The notes beneath the pieces are model-generated. The model had not been told where the DNA came from. It saw only the letters and a program-made list of their open reading frames with translations, and searched no databases. 64,000 nucleotides of DNA from the NCBI GenBank assembly GCA_020632925.1, contig JACKER010000016.1, positions 62,001 to 126,000 of the forward strand. Direction: 5' to 3'. This stretch comes from Alphaproteobacteria bacterium (GTDB lineage Bacteria; Myxococcota_A; UBA796; GCA-2862545). Position numbers and translations under genes: made by a program. Below are positions 9,013 through 17,539 of the stretch, one piece after another. Numbering within the stretch: the first letter of the stretch is position 1; the number at the start of each line of letters is the position of its first letter.

Positions 9013-10161
9013 GTGTTCGTCCGCACCGAAGAGCAGGAACAGCTGGCCCAGCTCGCGCGCGAGTTCTGTCGCGCCACGCTCGGCCCCACGCTCGAGGCGG
9101 ACGACGAGGCCGAGGTGTTCCGACGCGATCTGTTCGACGCGCTCGGCGCCCAGGGCCTGTGCGGCATGCCCACCCCCGAGGCGTACGGGGGGATGGGTCT
9201 CGGGTACCTCGACTACGTGATCGTGCTCGAGGAGATCGCCAGGGTCAGCGCCTCGTACGCGGTGTCGGTGGCGGTGACGGGGCTTCCGCAGGTGATCCTG
9301 TCGAAGTTCGGTACCGAGGAGCAGAAGCAGCGCTGGCTCCCGGGACTCGCGTCCGGCGAGGTCCTGGGCGCGTTCGCGTTGTCCGAGCCCGAGAGCGGGT
9401 CCGACGCCGCCTCGCTCAAGACGGTCGCGCGCCGTGACGGCGACGTCTACCGCCTGACGGGCACGAAGTTCTGGATCACCCACGGTGGGTACGCCGATCT
9501 CTACGTGGTGATGGCGCGGACGGGTGGCGCCGGCCCCCGCGGGATCTCCGCCTTCCTCGTGCCGGGCGACGCCCCCGGGCTCTCCTTCGGGAAGAAGGAG
9601 AAGAAGATGGGCATGCGCGCCTCGCCCACGGTCGAGGTGGTGCTCGAGGACGTCGAGGTCCCGGTGAGCGCGCGCATCGGCGACGAGGGCTTCGGGTTCA
9701 CGGTCGCGATGACCGCGTTGGACAGCGGTCGGATCACGATCGGTGCGACCTCGGTCGGCTTGTGCGAGGCGGCGCTCGAGTGGTCCGCGCGGTACGCGAC
9801 CGAGCGGAAGCAGTTCGGGACGCCGATCATCGACTTCCAGGGCGTCAGCTTCATGCTCGCCGACATGGCCTGCAAGACGCGTTGCGCGCGCCTGCTGGTC
9901 CACGAGGCCGCCTGGCTCCGCGACCAGGGGCAACCCTTCGCGCACGTGGCGGCGATGGCCAAGGTCGTCGCGACCGACGCCGCGATGGCGGTCACGACGG
10001 ACGCCGTGCAGGTCCTCGGCGGCTACGGGTACACCCGCGAGCACCCCGTCGAGCGCTACATGCGCGACGCCAAGGTGATGCAGATCGTGGAGGGGACCAA
10101 CCAGGTCCAGCGGCTGGTCATCGGTCGCCACCTGAAGCGCACCTACGGGACGGAGCCTTGA
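9013..10161 (+). CDS. Acyl-CoA dehydrogenase
   Basis: About 382 residues, the normal length for the family, covering the N-terminal helical, central beta and C-terminal helical domains. Diagnostic stretches are FALSEPESGSDAASLKT (FAD/substrate binding), KFWITHGGYAD, and VQVLGGYGYTREHPVERYMRD. The catalytic base is E360 in MQIVEGTNQ. The enzyme oxidises acyl-CoA thioesters with FAD and passes electrons to ETF; chain length or branched-chain specificity cannot be read here. An ATG at 9007 directly abuts AGGAGG (9001-9006), which is too close for normal initiation, so the in-frame GTG at 9013, six bases downstream, is preferred. No ETF or thiolase gene is nearby. Confidence 0.95.
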   Translation: MFVRTEEQEQLAQLAREFCRATLGPTLEADDEAEVFRRDLFDALGAQGLCGMPTPEAYGGMGLGYLDYVIVLEEIARVSASYAVSVAVTGLPQVILSKFGTEEQKQRWLPGLASGEVLGAFALSEPESGSDAASLKTVARRDGDVYRLTGTKFWITHGGYADLYVVMARTGGAGPRGISAFLVPGDAPGLSFGKKEKKMGMRASPTVEVVLEDVEVPVSARIGDEGFGFTVAMTALDSGRITIGATSVGLCEAALEWSARYATERKQFGTPIIDFQGVSFMLADMACKTRCARLLVHEAAWLRDQGQPFAHVAAMAKVVATDAAMAVTTDAVQVLGGYGYTREHPVERYMRDAKVMQIVEGTNQVQRLVIGRHLKRTYGTEP

Positions 10162-10183
10162 GCGCGGTGTCGGACTCCTCCTC

Positions 10184-10205
10184 GCGGATCGGATCCGCGT
10201 ATACT
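10184..10205 (+). promoter_or_regulatory. Palindrome adjoining a possible -10 box upstream of the zinc-ribbon/PEGA gene
   Basis: GCGGATC and GATCCGC form a 7-bp dyad around a single G (10184-10198). It is followed at once by TATACT (10200-10205), about 42 bases before the ATG at 10248. There is no convincing -35 hexamer. An operator next to the start of transcription is one reading; chance is another in DNA of this composition. Confidence 0.25.
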
Positions 10206-10247
10206 GACCGAGCCCCGGACGGGGACGATCGGAGACCTGGTGACCGG

Positions 10248-11609
10248 ATGAAGGTCTGCTCGACCTGCGGTGAGACCTATCAGGACTACGTCGACTTCTG
10301 CTTCAACGACGGAGAGGTCCTGGTCGAAGCGGAGTCCGGCGCGGTGTCTCCGAGCCTGATGCCGGGCATGGAGCTCGCGCCCACGCGCCGTCGACAGCAG
10401 CCGTCGCCCGAGTCGCTCCTCGCCACGCCGGTGCCGAGGGAGCGTTCGCAGCTGGGGGACAACCGCGCGACGGACCCTGGTGCCACGCCCGTCCCCATCG
10501 ACGACGAGGACGACGACGCGCTCGGCCCGTCGGCCGCCTCGCTCGCGATGACGCAGCCCATCGACCTGCCGAACGGTGGTCGCATGCCGGTGGCGCCGAT
10601 CGCGGGCGACGACACGACCCCGCTCCAGCGTCCGCAGGGTCGCTCGCCCACCAGTGTGCCGCCCACGTCGGGGCCCCTGATCCGTGCCACGACGTTCGAG
10701 AGCGAGGTCGAGGAGCCCGAGTCCTCCCGGATCCTGCTGTTCGGCGTGGCGGCCGCACTGTTCGGTGTCTTCCTCCTGATCTCGGCTGGCGTGGTCCTCG
10801 TCGGCACGACCTCCGGGATGTTCGGGACCGACGAGGTCGCCGGCAACGACCCGGTGCCATTGCCGACGCCGACGCCGACACCAGCGCCTCCTCCTCCACA
10901 TCCGGTGGAGCCGATGGTGGCTGCGCCGACGCCGGTGCCCGATCCGGTCACCCCGGATCCGGTGCCGCCGACGCCGCAGCCGGAGCCGGAGCCCGTGGCT
11001 CCCGTCGCGGTCGCCCCCGTGCCGCCGACCCCGGTGGTGCCCGCTCCGGTCCCCCCGACGCCGACTCCCGTGCCGACCCCCACCGCGCCGGTGCCCCAGC
11101 CCACGCGCCCCACGCCGCCGACGCCGACGCCGACGCCAGCGCCTGTGGAGCCCGATCCGGTGGCGATGGTCGAGGTCACGAAGGTCGACGTCGCCGTGAA
11201 GTCCGAGCCTAGCGGCGCTGCGGTGTTCTCTGGTGGCGCCATGGTGCTCCCCGCGACGCCGGGCACCATTCAGCTCGACCCCGGCGATCACGTCCTCGAA
11301 GCGCGCCTGAAGAACCACGTCGTGAGCCGCCAGTCGGTGCACGTCGAGGCGGGCGTGCCGGCCAGCGCGCGCTTCGTGCTGGAACCCGAGCAGCTCGTGA
11401 ACGTGATGCTGTTCTGGGAGGGATCCGGCTACCCCACCTCCGCCACGGTGGACGGGGTTGTCCTCGGTTGCCCCATCCCCTGTACGCCTCAGCTCACCGC
11501 GGGCTCGCACGTCGTCGAGGTGTTCATGAAGGACGGGACGAGCTTCCGGCAGTCCTTCGACGTGCCTCCGGGCGACCGAGCCCAGATTCGAATCCGCCCG
11601 CCGCAGTAG
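10248..11609 (+). CDS. Zinc-ribbon / single-TM / PEGA-domain protein
   Basis: 453 residues with a clear modular order. An N-terminal zinc ribbon (CSTCG at 4-8, then FCFNDG near 18) resembles those on myxobacterial kinases and regulators. An acidic, low-complexity region follows, then one membrane helix at about 165-190 (LFGVAAALFGVFLLISAG), a long Pro/Thr/Val linker of about 100 residues, and a C-terminal PEGA-type beta domain (VKSEPSGAAVFSGG, then PGDHVLEARLKNH) with a second repeat containing a CPIPC pair. The topology puts the ribbon in the cytoplasm and the PEGA part outside. Role unknown; it may sense or tether the envelope. Transcribed alone. Confidence 0.85.
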   Translation: MKVCSTCGETYQDYVDFCFNDGEVLVEAESGAVSPSLMPGMELAPTRRRQQPSPESLLATPVPRERSQLGDNRATDPGATPVPIDDEDDDALGPSAASLAMTQPIDLPNGGRMPVAPIAGDDTTPLQRPQGRSPTSVPPTSGPLIRATTFESEVEEPESSRILLFGVAAALFGVFLLISAGVVLVGTTSGMFGTDEVAGNDPVPLPTPTPTPAPPPPHPVEPMVAAPTPVPDPVTPDPVPPTPQPEPEPVAPVAVAPVPPTPVVPAPVPPTPTPVPTPTAPVPQPTRPTPPTPTPTPAPVEPDPVAMVEVTKVDVAVKSEPSGAAVFSGGAMVLPATPGTIQLDPGDHVLEARLKNHVVSRQSVHVEAGVPASARFVLEPEQLVNVMLFWEGSGYPTSATVDGVVLGCPIPCTPQLTAGSHVVEVFMKDGTSFRQSFDVPPGDRAQIRIRPPQ

Positions 11610-11666
11610 CTGGGTAGCCAGCGTCGATCAGGAGGACACGCGGGTCGTCCGGTCGCGTCGCTCGGC

Positions 11667-12668
11667 TCAGAACCCGACGTGGACGACGGCGACGGCTCCC
11701 TTGCCGTGCTCGGCGGGGAGGGCAGCGGTGGTGACCCGGCGGAGTGACCGCTCGCCGGTCCACTGGTTCGCCATGACCGTAATGCCATAGAAGCCGGCGA
11801 CGGAGAGCACGCCGAAGTCGACGCCGTCCGCCCGGGTGGCCGCAGCGGAGAGCCCGACCCAGGCTGCGGTCGACGGGAGCGCCACCGCCAGGGCCATCGC
11901 GGCGCCCGAGCCGTCCTTGCACGCCATCGACGAGATGCCGGGCACGGGGACGAAGGACAGGGCGCGCACCTTGCTCGCCGAGGGGACGCTCGCGGAGGCG
12001 ACCGGCCTCGGCTGATCGGGCGCGGGCACGGGTGCAGGCGTCGGCTTCGTGGGCCTGGGCCGCTTCGTCGTCACCAGCTCCGGCGGCACGTCGCCCGGGG
12101 TGTCGAGGCCGAGCGCCGTGTGCATCGCGGACCAGATGGCACGCGGCTCGGTGGACGAGACCTCCACCTTGCGCGGCAGGATGTCGTCCGAGGTGCTGAC
12201 GAGCGACTCGATCGCCAGCCCGCCGGTCGCGGTGTGGGTCCCCACGACCACGAAACGCCACGGCGAGTCCTGCAGCACGGTTCCCATGCAAAGGATGTCC
12301 GTCCCGCAGCTCGCGAGCTCGGACACCTTGATGGGGGACAGGTCGTCGGTGCCGCCGATGTGGCTGGGCGCCAGCGCCGGCATCAGGGACAGGACCTGAT
12401 CCGTCACCGGCTCCACGTCCTCGGGGAACTCGGCGAGCACGCGCCACGGCTCCCCCGACGGGGTCGAGCCCGGGATGGGGGAGATGTCGACCAGCAGCTC
12501 GAACGGGACGAGCATGGTCCCCTGGGCGACGCGGAGCTGCATGCCGGTGGCGGCGGTCTCCAGCACCTCGGCGTCGAACCGCCGACCGTCGACGAGCGTG
12601 ATGGTGCGGAGCACGACTTCGTCGGCGCGGGCCTCGGTGCCGAGGAGCGCGAGGGCGACGGCGATCAT
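11667..12668 (-). CDS. Hypothetical exported protein
   Basis: 333 residues with a signal peptide ending near ALLGTEARADE. The first 60 mature residues (RTITLVDGRRFDAEVLETA, then GTMLVPFELLVDI) look like a small beta domain. The middle carries a Cys pair (ELASCGTDILCMG) and is followed by a Lys/Thr/Pro linker (KRPRPTKPTPAPVPAP). The C-terminal part is rich in Ala/Gly/Val and could span or associate with the membrane. The start overlaps the preceding gene's stop as ATGA, so it is the second gene of a two-gene unit. Its family is not recognised. Confidence 0.75.
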   Translation of the reverse strand: MIAVALALLGTEARADEVVLRTITLVDGRRFDAEVLETAATGMQLRVAQGTMLVPFELLVDISPIPGSTPSGEPWRVLAEFPEDVEPVTDQVLSLMPALAPSHIGGTDDLSPIKVSELASCGTDILCMGTVLQDSPWRFVVVGTHTATGGLAIESLVSTSDDILPRKVEVSSTEPRAIWSAMHTALGLDTPGDVPPELVTTKRPRPTKPTPAPVPAPDQPRPVASASVPSASKVRALSFVPVPGISSMACKDGSGAAMALAVALPSTAAWVGLSAAATRADGVDFGVLSVAGFYGITVMANQWTGERSLRRVTTAALPAEHGKGAVAVVHVGF

Positions 12669-13090
12669 GGCGCTTCCACGAAGTCGGAGGGACGCAGAGC
12701 CTCGCAGATGGCCTTGCCGTCGGCGCCGAGCTCGATCAGGAAGAGCTTCGGATCATCCTGGGTCGCGAGCGGGATGCAGGTCCCGTCTTCCGCGACCTCG
12801 CAGGCCTGGGCCGAGATGACGCGCGCGAGCTGGGCGGTGTCGACGAACCCCACGTCGCCTGCCCACGCCACGTCGTCGGGGAACGGCACGATGCAGAGGT
12901 TCTGCTCCACGGACACGTCGACCTCGACGAGGCCTGCCGACCCGAGGGCGACCCGCTCGTCACCGACCGCGACCACGCAGGTCTGTCCGTCAGCGCACGG
13001 CGTGGCGGGGATCGGACGGTCGATCAGCAGGCGAACCTGCCCGACGTCGGGATCGATGCACCCGGTGACGAGTGCGAGGAGCGCGACCAT
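12665..13090 (-). CDS. Small hypothetical lipoprotein
   Basis: 141 residues from an ATG at 13090; no strong ribosome binding site precedes it. The signal ends in the lipobox ALVTGC. The mature protein has six more cysteines (in TPCADGQTC, QNLCIV, SAQACEV, DGTCIP and KAICEAL), many for so short a protein, so disulfide bonds are likely. It is the first gene of a unit with 11667-12668 and is divergent from the YfgM-like gene. Confidence 0.7.
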   Translation of the reverse strand: MVALLALVTGCIDPDVGQVRLLIDRPIPATPCADGQTCVVAVGDERVALGSAGLVEVDVSVEQNLCIVPFPDDVAWAGDVGFVDTAQLARVISAQACEVAEDGTCIPLATQDDPKLFLIELGADGKAICEALRPSDFVEAP

Positions 13091-13238
13091 CAGACCGTTC
13101 GTCGCCGAGAAACGACGGGCCCGGGGCGCTTGGGAGGTGGCGGCTGGAGCGATGTGCAAGGCGAACCCGGGCGCAGTTGTACCGCAGGCATCCGCCCTCG
13201 GGCAAGGAGGGCGTGTTACCAGCCCGGCCGGAGGATCC

Positions 13239-13955
13239 GTGGCCGAGGACCAGCAGGACGACCTGGAGCTCAAGACGGCGGACGCAGGGACGGCGTTCCG
13301 CGCCGAGATGTTCGCGACCCAGATCCTCCTCGGGTACTGGAAGCACGCCCTGGCGGCGGTGATCATCGCCCTGATCCTGATCCTGGGGTGGGGTCAGTAC
13401 CGCGACATGCACCGGCGCTCGCAGCGGTCGACCACCGCCCGGATCGCCGAGACGATGTCGAAGCTGCCCGAGCCGCTCCCCGCGCTCGCGGAGAGCGTGG
13501 CGTCCGGCGAGGAGGTGGACGCCGCGAAGATCGAAGCCGTGGGCGACGAGCTCGTGGGCCTCGCGGACGGCAGCAGCGGCACGGCCTCCGTCGAGGCGCG
13601 GATCACCGCCGCGGAGGCCTTCCGCCTGGCCGGCAAGCCCGACAAGCAGCGGGCCGCGTTGGAGAACGCGAGCGGCGCGAGCGGCGTCCTGGCGTACGCG
13701 GTGGAGAGCGAGCTCGCGAACCTCGACCTCGAGCAGGGCCTCGGTGACAGCGCGGTCGCGCGCCTCGAGAAGCTCTCGACCAGCCAGAGCGGCTTCCTCG
13801 CGGAGCAGGCAGCGATCGACCTCGGCCTGGCCTACGAGCACCTCGGCCGGGGCGCCGACGCCGCGAAGGTGTACGCCTCCTTCATGGAGCGCTTCCCGAA
13901 CTCGCCGCGCATCGAAGGTGTGCGCGTGCGCCAGCAGCGGGTGGCCGCCCAGTGA
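13239..13955 (+). CDS. YfgM-like TPR membrane protein
   Basis: 238 residues from a GTG with GGAGGA four bases upstream. Residues 1-32 are cytoplasmic. One membrane helix (about 33-55, HALAAVIIALILILGWGQYR) follows, then a periplasmic helical region with TPR-type units (EARITAAEAFRLAGKPDKQR; LAYEHLGRGADAAKVYASFM ending RFPNSPRI). This layout matches YfgM/tetratricopeptide anchors that associate with the Sec translocon. The next gene, overlapping as GTGA, encodes a BamB-like propeller, the same neighbour order as yfgM-bamB in Gammaproteobacteria, which supports the identification. Confidence 0.75.
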   Translation: MAEDQQDDLELKTADAGTAFRAEMFATQILLGYWKHALAAVIIALILILGWGQYRDMHRRSQRSTTARIAETMSKLPEPLPALAESVASGEEVDAAKIEAVGDELVGLADGSSGTASVEARITAAEAFRLAGKPDKQRAALENASGASGVLAYAVESELANLDLEQGLGDSAVARLEKLSTSQSGFLAEQAAIDLGLAYEHLGRGADAAKVYASFMERFPNSPRIEGVRVRQQRVAAQ

Positions 13956-15148
13956 GCTGGCTCGCTTCGCTCCTGGTCTTCGGGGCCTCCGCCGCGCCGC
14001 TCTTCACCTCGCCCACGCCGACGAGGTCGCACGCATCGGCACCGTACCGCGGGGCCTTCGACGCTCCGCCGGCCTTCCAGTACCGGGTGCGCCTGCCGGG
14101 CGGGCGCACGAACTCCGCCACGCACGCGGAGTGGAGCACGCCGGTGCTCGTCGGGGATCGGATCTACCTCGGGTCGGCGGCCGACCAGGCGATGGTGGCG
14201 CTGGACCGGACGGGGGGCGCCACCCGCGTGAGGTTCCCGGCCACCAACAGCGTGGAGTCGGAGGCGACCGTCACCGACGACGCCGTGTTCTTCTGCGACA
14301 CCGGCGGCAACACCTACCGGTACACGCTGGACGGCGAGCTGTTGTGGCGTCACGACGGGTCAGCGCCGATCCTGGTCGCCCCCACGATCCTCGAAGAGGA
14401 CGGGCTGCTGCTGGTGAGCGCGGTCGACGACCTCGTCGTGGCGCTGGACGCGGACACCGGCGAGCTCGAGTGGCAGTACCACGCCCGTCGCGACCCGACG
14501 CGGCACGCCGAGCTGACGCTGTTCGCAGCACCCCGGCCCTTCGTGGTCCGCAGCGAGGAGCGCGACCTGGTCGTGCTCGGCTTCTCGAGTGGTGCCGTGG
14601 TCGCCGTCGACCTCGAGTCCGGCGAGGAGGTCTGGAAGCGCTCGGTCGGCGAGGGTCGGTACCCGGACGTGGTCGGCGATCTGGTGGGCGAGGGGAACGA
14701 TGTGCTCGCGTCGGGCTACTTCGGCCCCTTCGTGGCGATCGATCTCCCGAGCCACAACGTGCGCTGGCGGGTCGAGGCGGGCTCGGCCCACGCCCCGCTG
14801 GTCACGACCGACCGCATCGTCCACCCGGGCAGCGACGGTGTGCTGCGGGCGATCGCCCCCCTGACGGGTGCGGAGCTGTGGCGCTGGGACAGCGGAGGCT
14901 CGGGCGCGCTGACCACGCCGGTTCGGACCGAGGCCGGTCTGGTGATCGCCAGCAGCGACGGCGGCGTGTGGATTGTCGACGAGACGACCGGCGCCGAGGT
15001 CTGGCGCTGGCACGAGCCCTGGTTGCTCACCAGCATCTCGACGCCGCCTGCGGTCGAGGGCCGCCAGATGGTGTTCGTCACGGGGTCGGGCTGGCTGTAC
15101 AGCATGCTCGTCCCCACGCCGAGCGTGCCGCGCCGCCTCTGGCCCTAG
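13952..15148 (+). CDS. BamB-like PQQ-repeat beta-propeller protein
   Basis: 398 residues starting at a GTG that overlaps the YfgM-like stop. The N-terminal hydrophobic segment (LASLLVFGASAAPLF) looks like a signal peptide. The body consists of repeated PQQ-type blades with the signature W at the blade end: ALDADTGELEWQYHA, VDLESGEEVWKRSV, PLTGAELWRWDSG and DETTGAEVWRWHE. BamB is an outer-membrane assembly lipoprotein, but here no lipobox cysteine is seen, so a soluble periplasmic location is possible. A PQQ-dependent enzyme is less likely because blades alone are present with no cofactor-site motifs. Confidence 0.78.
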   Translation: MSWLASLLVFGASAAPLFTSPTPTRSHASAPYRGAFDAPPAFQYRVRLPGGRTNSATHAEWSTPVLVGDRIYLGSAADQAMVALDRTGGATRVRFPATNSVESEATVTDDAVFFCDTGGNTYRYTLDGELLWRHDGSAPILVAPTILEEDGLLLVSAVDDLVVALDADTGELEWQYHARRDPTRHAELTLFAAPRPFVVRSEERDLVVLGFSSGAVVAVDLESGEEVWKRSVGEGRYPDVVGDLVGEGNDVLASGYFGPFVAIDLPSHNVRWRVEAGSAHAPLVTTDRIVHPGSDGVLRAIAPLTGAELWRWDSGGSGALTTPVRTEAGLVIASSDGGVWIVDETTGAEVWRWHEPWLLTSISTPPAVEGRQMVFVTGSGWLYSMLVPTPSVPRRLWP

Positions 15149-15149
15149 G

Positions 15150-15803
15150 CTAGATCAGGGTCAGCAGCGTCAGGAACAGCCCCATCGTGAGGAGCTGGAA
15201 ACCCCCGCCGAGCGCCATCGCGACGGCACGGCTGCGCGTGAAGCTCGCGAACATCATGCCCAGCAGCGTCATCTCGACGATGTTCGCCGCGACGAAGGTC
15301 AGCAGCTCCATCGGGCTCATCGCCCAGAAGGGCTCGAGCAGCGCGGAGGTGTTGTGGATGACCGCCCACACCCCGAGCCCGCCGAGCGTCGCGGAGACGA
15401 CCGGATCGCGCGGACCACCGAAGCCCAGACGGATGGCCGGCCGCGCGATCGCGGCGGCGACAGCGACCACGAACGCTCCCATCCCGAACGAGATCAGCGC
15501 ACGCGGCGCCGACATCAGGACCGTGGCGTTGACGCCGGTGATGGCCATCGCGGCCGGCAGCGCGACGTAGCAGAGCGCGAACACGCTCCCGAGCCAGGTC
15601 GCCGTGGCACCGAGCATCACGCCCGCAGGCAGGCGCTGGGGCACGTGGCGAGGCACGTAGACCGGGATCGAGCCGATCGGCTCCTCCGCTCGCTGGAGGG
15701 CGCGAAGCTCGAGCTCCAGCTCGTCCCAGGATCGACGATCCTCGGAACGGCTCGACACCCGGACCCCGTCGCGGTCCTCCTCCGACCGGAACCCCGTCGA
15801 CAT
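15150..15803 (-). CDS. Hypothetical multi-pass membrane protein
   Basis: 217 residues. The ATG at 15803 has GAGG five bases upstream and is preferred to a GTG two codons earlier. A hydrophilic N-terminus of about 55 residues precedes about five hydrophobic helices (starting LGATATWLGSVFALCYVALP and ending GGGFQLLTMGLFLTLLTLI). There is a single cysteine in the first helix and no recognisable motif. It is convergent with the BamB-like gene, with no space between the stops. Function unknown. Confidence 0.7.
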   Translation of the reverse strand: MSTGFRSEEDRDGVRVSSRSEDRRSWDELELELRALQRAEEPIGSIPVYVPRHVPQRLPAGVMLGATATWLGSVFALCYVALPAAMAITGVNATVLMSAPRALISFGMGAFVVAVAAAIARPAIRLGFGGPRDPVVSATLGGLGVWAVIHNTSALLEPFWAMSPMELLTFVAANIVEMTLLGMMFASFTRSRAVAMALGGGFQLLTMGLFLTLLTLI

Positions 15804-15882
15804 CGCCACCTCGCACGCCCTTGTGAAGAGCTTAGGGCATCCCGGGCGAGGTGCTTGTCAGAGGTCGTCACGGAATCGGTGA

Positions 15883-15904
15883 TCCCCGGACGCACGTCCG
15901 GGGA
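15883..15904. repeat. Perfect hairpin in the 15.80-15.97 kb intergenic region
   Basis: TCCCCGGAC and GTCCGGGGA form a perfect 9-bp stem with a GCAC loop. It lies downstream of the minus-strand gene at 15968-16306. There is no T run, so it is not a classical terminator in either direction. A second small dyad (GGGGA-TC-TCCCC) follows at 15936-15947. The surrounding bases partly resemble the region at 16480-16530, which suggests a dispersed intergenic element. Confidence 0.5.
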
Positions 15905-15967
15905 GCCGCGTCGAGCGAACCCCCCGGTGTGGCGAGGGGATCTCCCCCCGCGGAGCGGACGACGCGA

Positions 15968-16306
15968 TCAGGCCGCGCCGTGCTGCTCGAGCCAGCCCTT
16001 GACCTCGTCGTTGCCGAGCTGCATCATCGCGAATCCCGACGCGATCGCCGACAGCGGGTTGAAGCAGAGCAGCCCGCCGATGATGCCGGCGATGGAGGCG
16101 TTCTTGGCGGCCGGGGTGGCCTCGCCGTTGTACATCTGCCAACCGACGTATGCGGAGTACCCGCTGGCCCCCATAGGAACAAGCCAGAGGATGCCGACGC
16201 AGAACCAGATCAGACTCATGACCACGCCGAACGCGACGAACGCGTTCCACGCACCACCGATCAGGTTGGCCAGACCGGCGTTCTTGTAGGCGGCAGGAAC
16301 TTCCAA
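15968..16306 (-). CDS. Small membrane protein
   Basis: 112 residues from a TTG with GAGG six bases upstream; no ATG or GTG gives a comparable protein. Three hydrophobic stretches are visible (about 20-48 VAFGVVMSLIWFCVGILWLV, 50-62, and 72-95), with short polar loops such as MYNGEATPAAKNA. This recalls small DUF4190-like or TM2-like membrane proteins, but I cannot assign a family. It is transcribed away from bioB. Confidence 0.65.
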   Translation of the reverse strand: MEVPAAYKNAGLANLIGGAWNAFVAFGVVMSLIWFCVGILWLVPMGASGYSAYVGWQMYNGEATPAAKNASIAGIIGGLLCFNPLSAIASGFAMMQLGNDEVKGWLEQHGAA

Positions 16307-16570
16307 GATGAACCTCGCAGACGGTCCCGTTGTTTCGCTGACGGGGTGTTGACCCCGCTTGAGTCACGCGGCCGGGGCCGAGTGTCAACCGATGGGCCGG
16401 TGGGATGTACCACGCGGACCGCGAGAAAGAACAGGGGTGGGCCGCGGACGCGCCCCTGACGCGGGCCCGGCTGCGATCCGGGAGATCGGGGAGGGAATGG
16501 CCCCCCGCGGTGCGAACCGGGTGATCGCGGTTCGTCCGGCGCGGGTTATGGGCCCGGCCCGGAGGGACCC

Positions 16571-17539
16571 ATGGAGATCCGTCAGGACTGGTCGCTGGAC
16601 GAGATCCGCGCGATCCACGACATGCCGCTGATGGAGCTGCTCGACCGTGCCCGCGCGACACACCGCCAGGCGTTCGACGGCAACGAGGTCCAGCTGTGCA
16701 AGCTGCTGTCCGTCAAGACGGGCGGCTGCGCCGAGGACTGTGGCTACTGCCCGCAGGCCGCGCGGTACCACACGGGCGTCGAGGCCGAGCCGCTGATGCC
16801 CGTGGACGAGGTGCTGGCGGAGGCGCGCCAGGCCCGGGAGGCCGGGGCCACCCGCTTCTGCATGGGGGCCGCGTGGCGGAGCCCCAAGGGCAAGGCGTTC
16901 CAGCAGGTGCTCGAGATGGTGCGGGGCGTTCGCGAGCTCGGGATGGAGGCCTGCTGCACGCTGGGCATGCTCGACGAGGAGCAGGCCGTCGCGCTCGCGG
17001 AGGCCGGCCTCACGGCGTACAACCACAACCTCGACACCTCGCCCGAGTACTACGACAAGATCATCACCACCCGGACCTACGACGACCGGCTGCTGACCCT
17101 GGAGCACGTCCGCAACGCGGGGATCCAGGTGTGCTCGGGCGGCATCCTCGGGATGGGCGAGTCGATCGACGATCGCTGCGGGCTGCTCCGGGTCCTCGCC
17201 AACCAGCCGACGCAGCCGGAGTCGGTGCCGATCAACGCCCTGGTGGCGGTCGACGGCACGCCGCTCGGCGGGCGCGAGCGGGTGGACGCGATCGACATGG
17301 TGCGCGCGATCGCGACCGCGCGGATCGTGATGCCGCGCACGCGGATCCGGCTGTCCGCGGGGCGCGAGCGGCTGTCCGAGGAGGCCCAGCTGCTCTGCTT
17401 CCTCGCGGGGGCCAACAGCATCTTCTTCGGCGACAAGCTGCTGACCACCGGCAACCCGTCCTACGACGCGGACATGGCGATGTTCGAGCGGTCGGGCCTG
17501 CGCCCGGCGGCTACCACCGCCCCTGGATCCGCTTCATGA
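16571..17539 (+). CDS. bioB: Biotin synthase
   Basis: 322 residues. The radical SAM cluster motif is CAEDCGYC (C53, C57, C60) followed by PQ, exactly as in BioB. Further BioB signatures are YNHNLDTSPEYY, VCSGGILGMGES and FFGDKLLTTGNP. The enzyme inserts sulfur into dethiobiotin using two SAM molecules and a sacrificial [2Fe-2S] cluster. The ATG has GGAGG five bases upstream. No other bio gene is in the window, so bioB stands alone here. The 3' end overlaps the convergent aldo/keto reductase by 29 bp. Confidence 0.97.
   Translation: MEIRQDWSLDEIRAIHDMPLMELLDRARATHRQAFDGNEVQLCKLLSVKTGGCAEDCGYCPQAARYHTGVEAEPLMPVDEVLAEARQAREAGATRFCMGAAWRSPKGKAFQQVLEMVRGVRELGMEACCTLGMLDEEQAVALAEAGLTAYNHNLDTSPEYYDKIITTRTYDDRLLTLEHVRNAGIQVCSGGILGMGESIDDRCGLLRVLANQPTQPESVPINALVAVDGTPLGGRERVDAIDMVRAIATARIVMPRTRIRLSAGRERLSEEAQLLCFLAGANSIFFGDKLLTTGNPSYDADMAMFERSGLRPAATTAPGSAS

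Noticed and set aside
5085..9173. A minus-strand frame of more than 1300 codons spanning the radical SAM gene
   Set aside because: Only its last 257 codons (the lipoprotein) look real; the rest is the antisense of the radical SAM and lipoprotein genes, which have clear family motifs.
16347..16390. TGTTGACC and TGTCAACC upstream of bioB, like half-sites of a BirA operator
   Set aside because: They are direct copies rather than the inverted arrangement of BirA sites, and lie about 180 bp from bioB, closer to the divergent small membrane gene.
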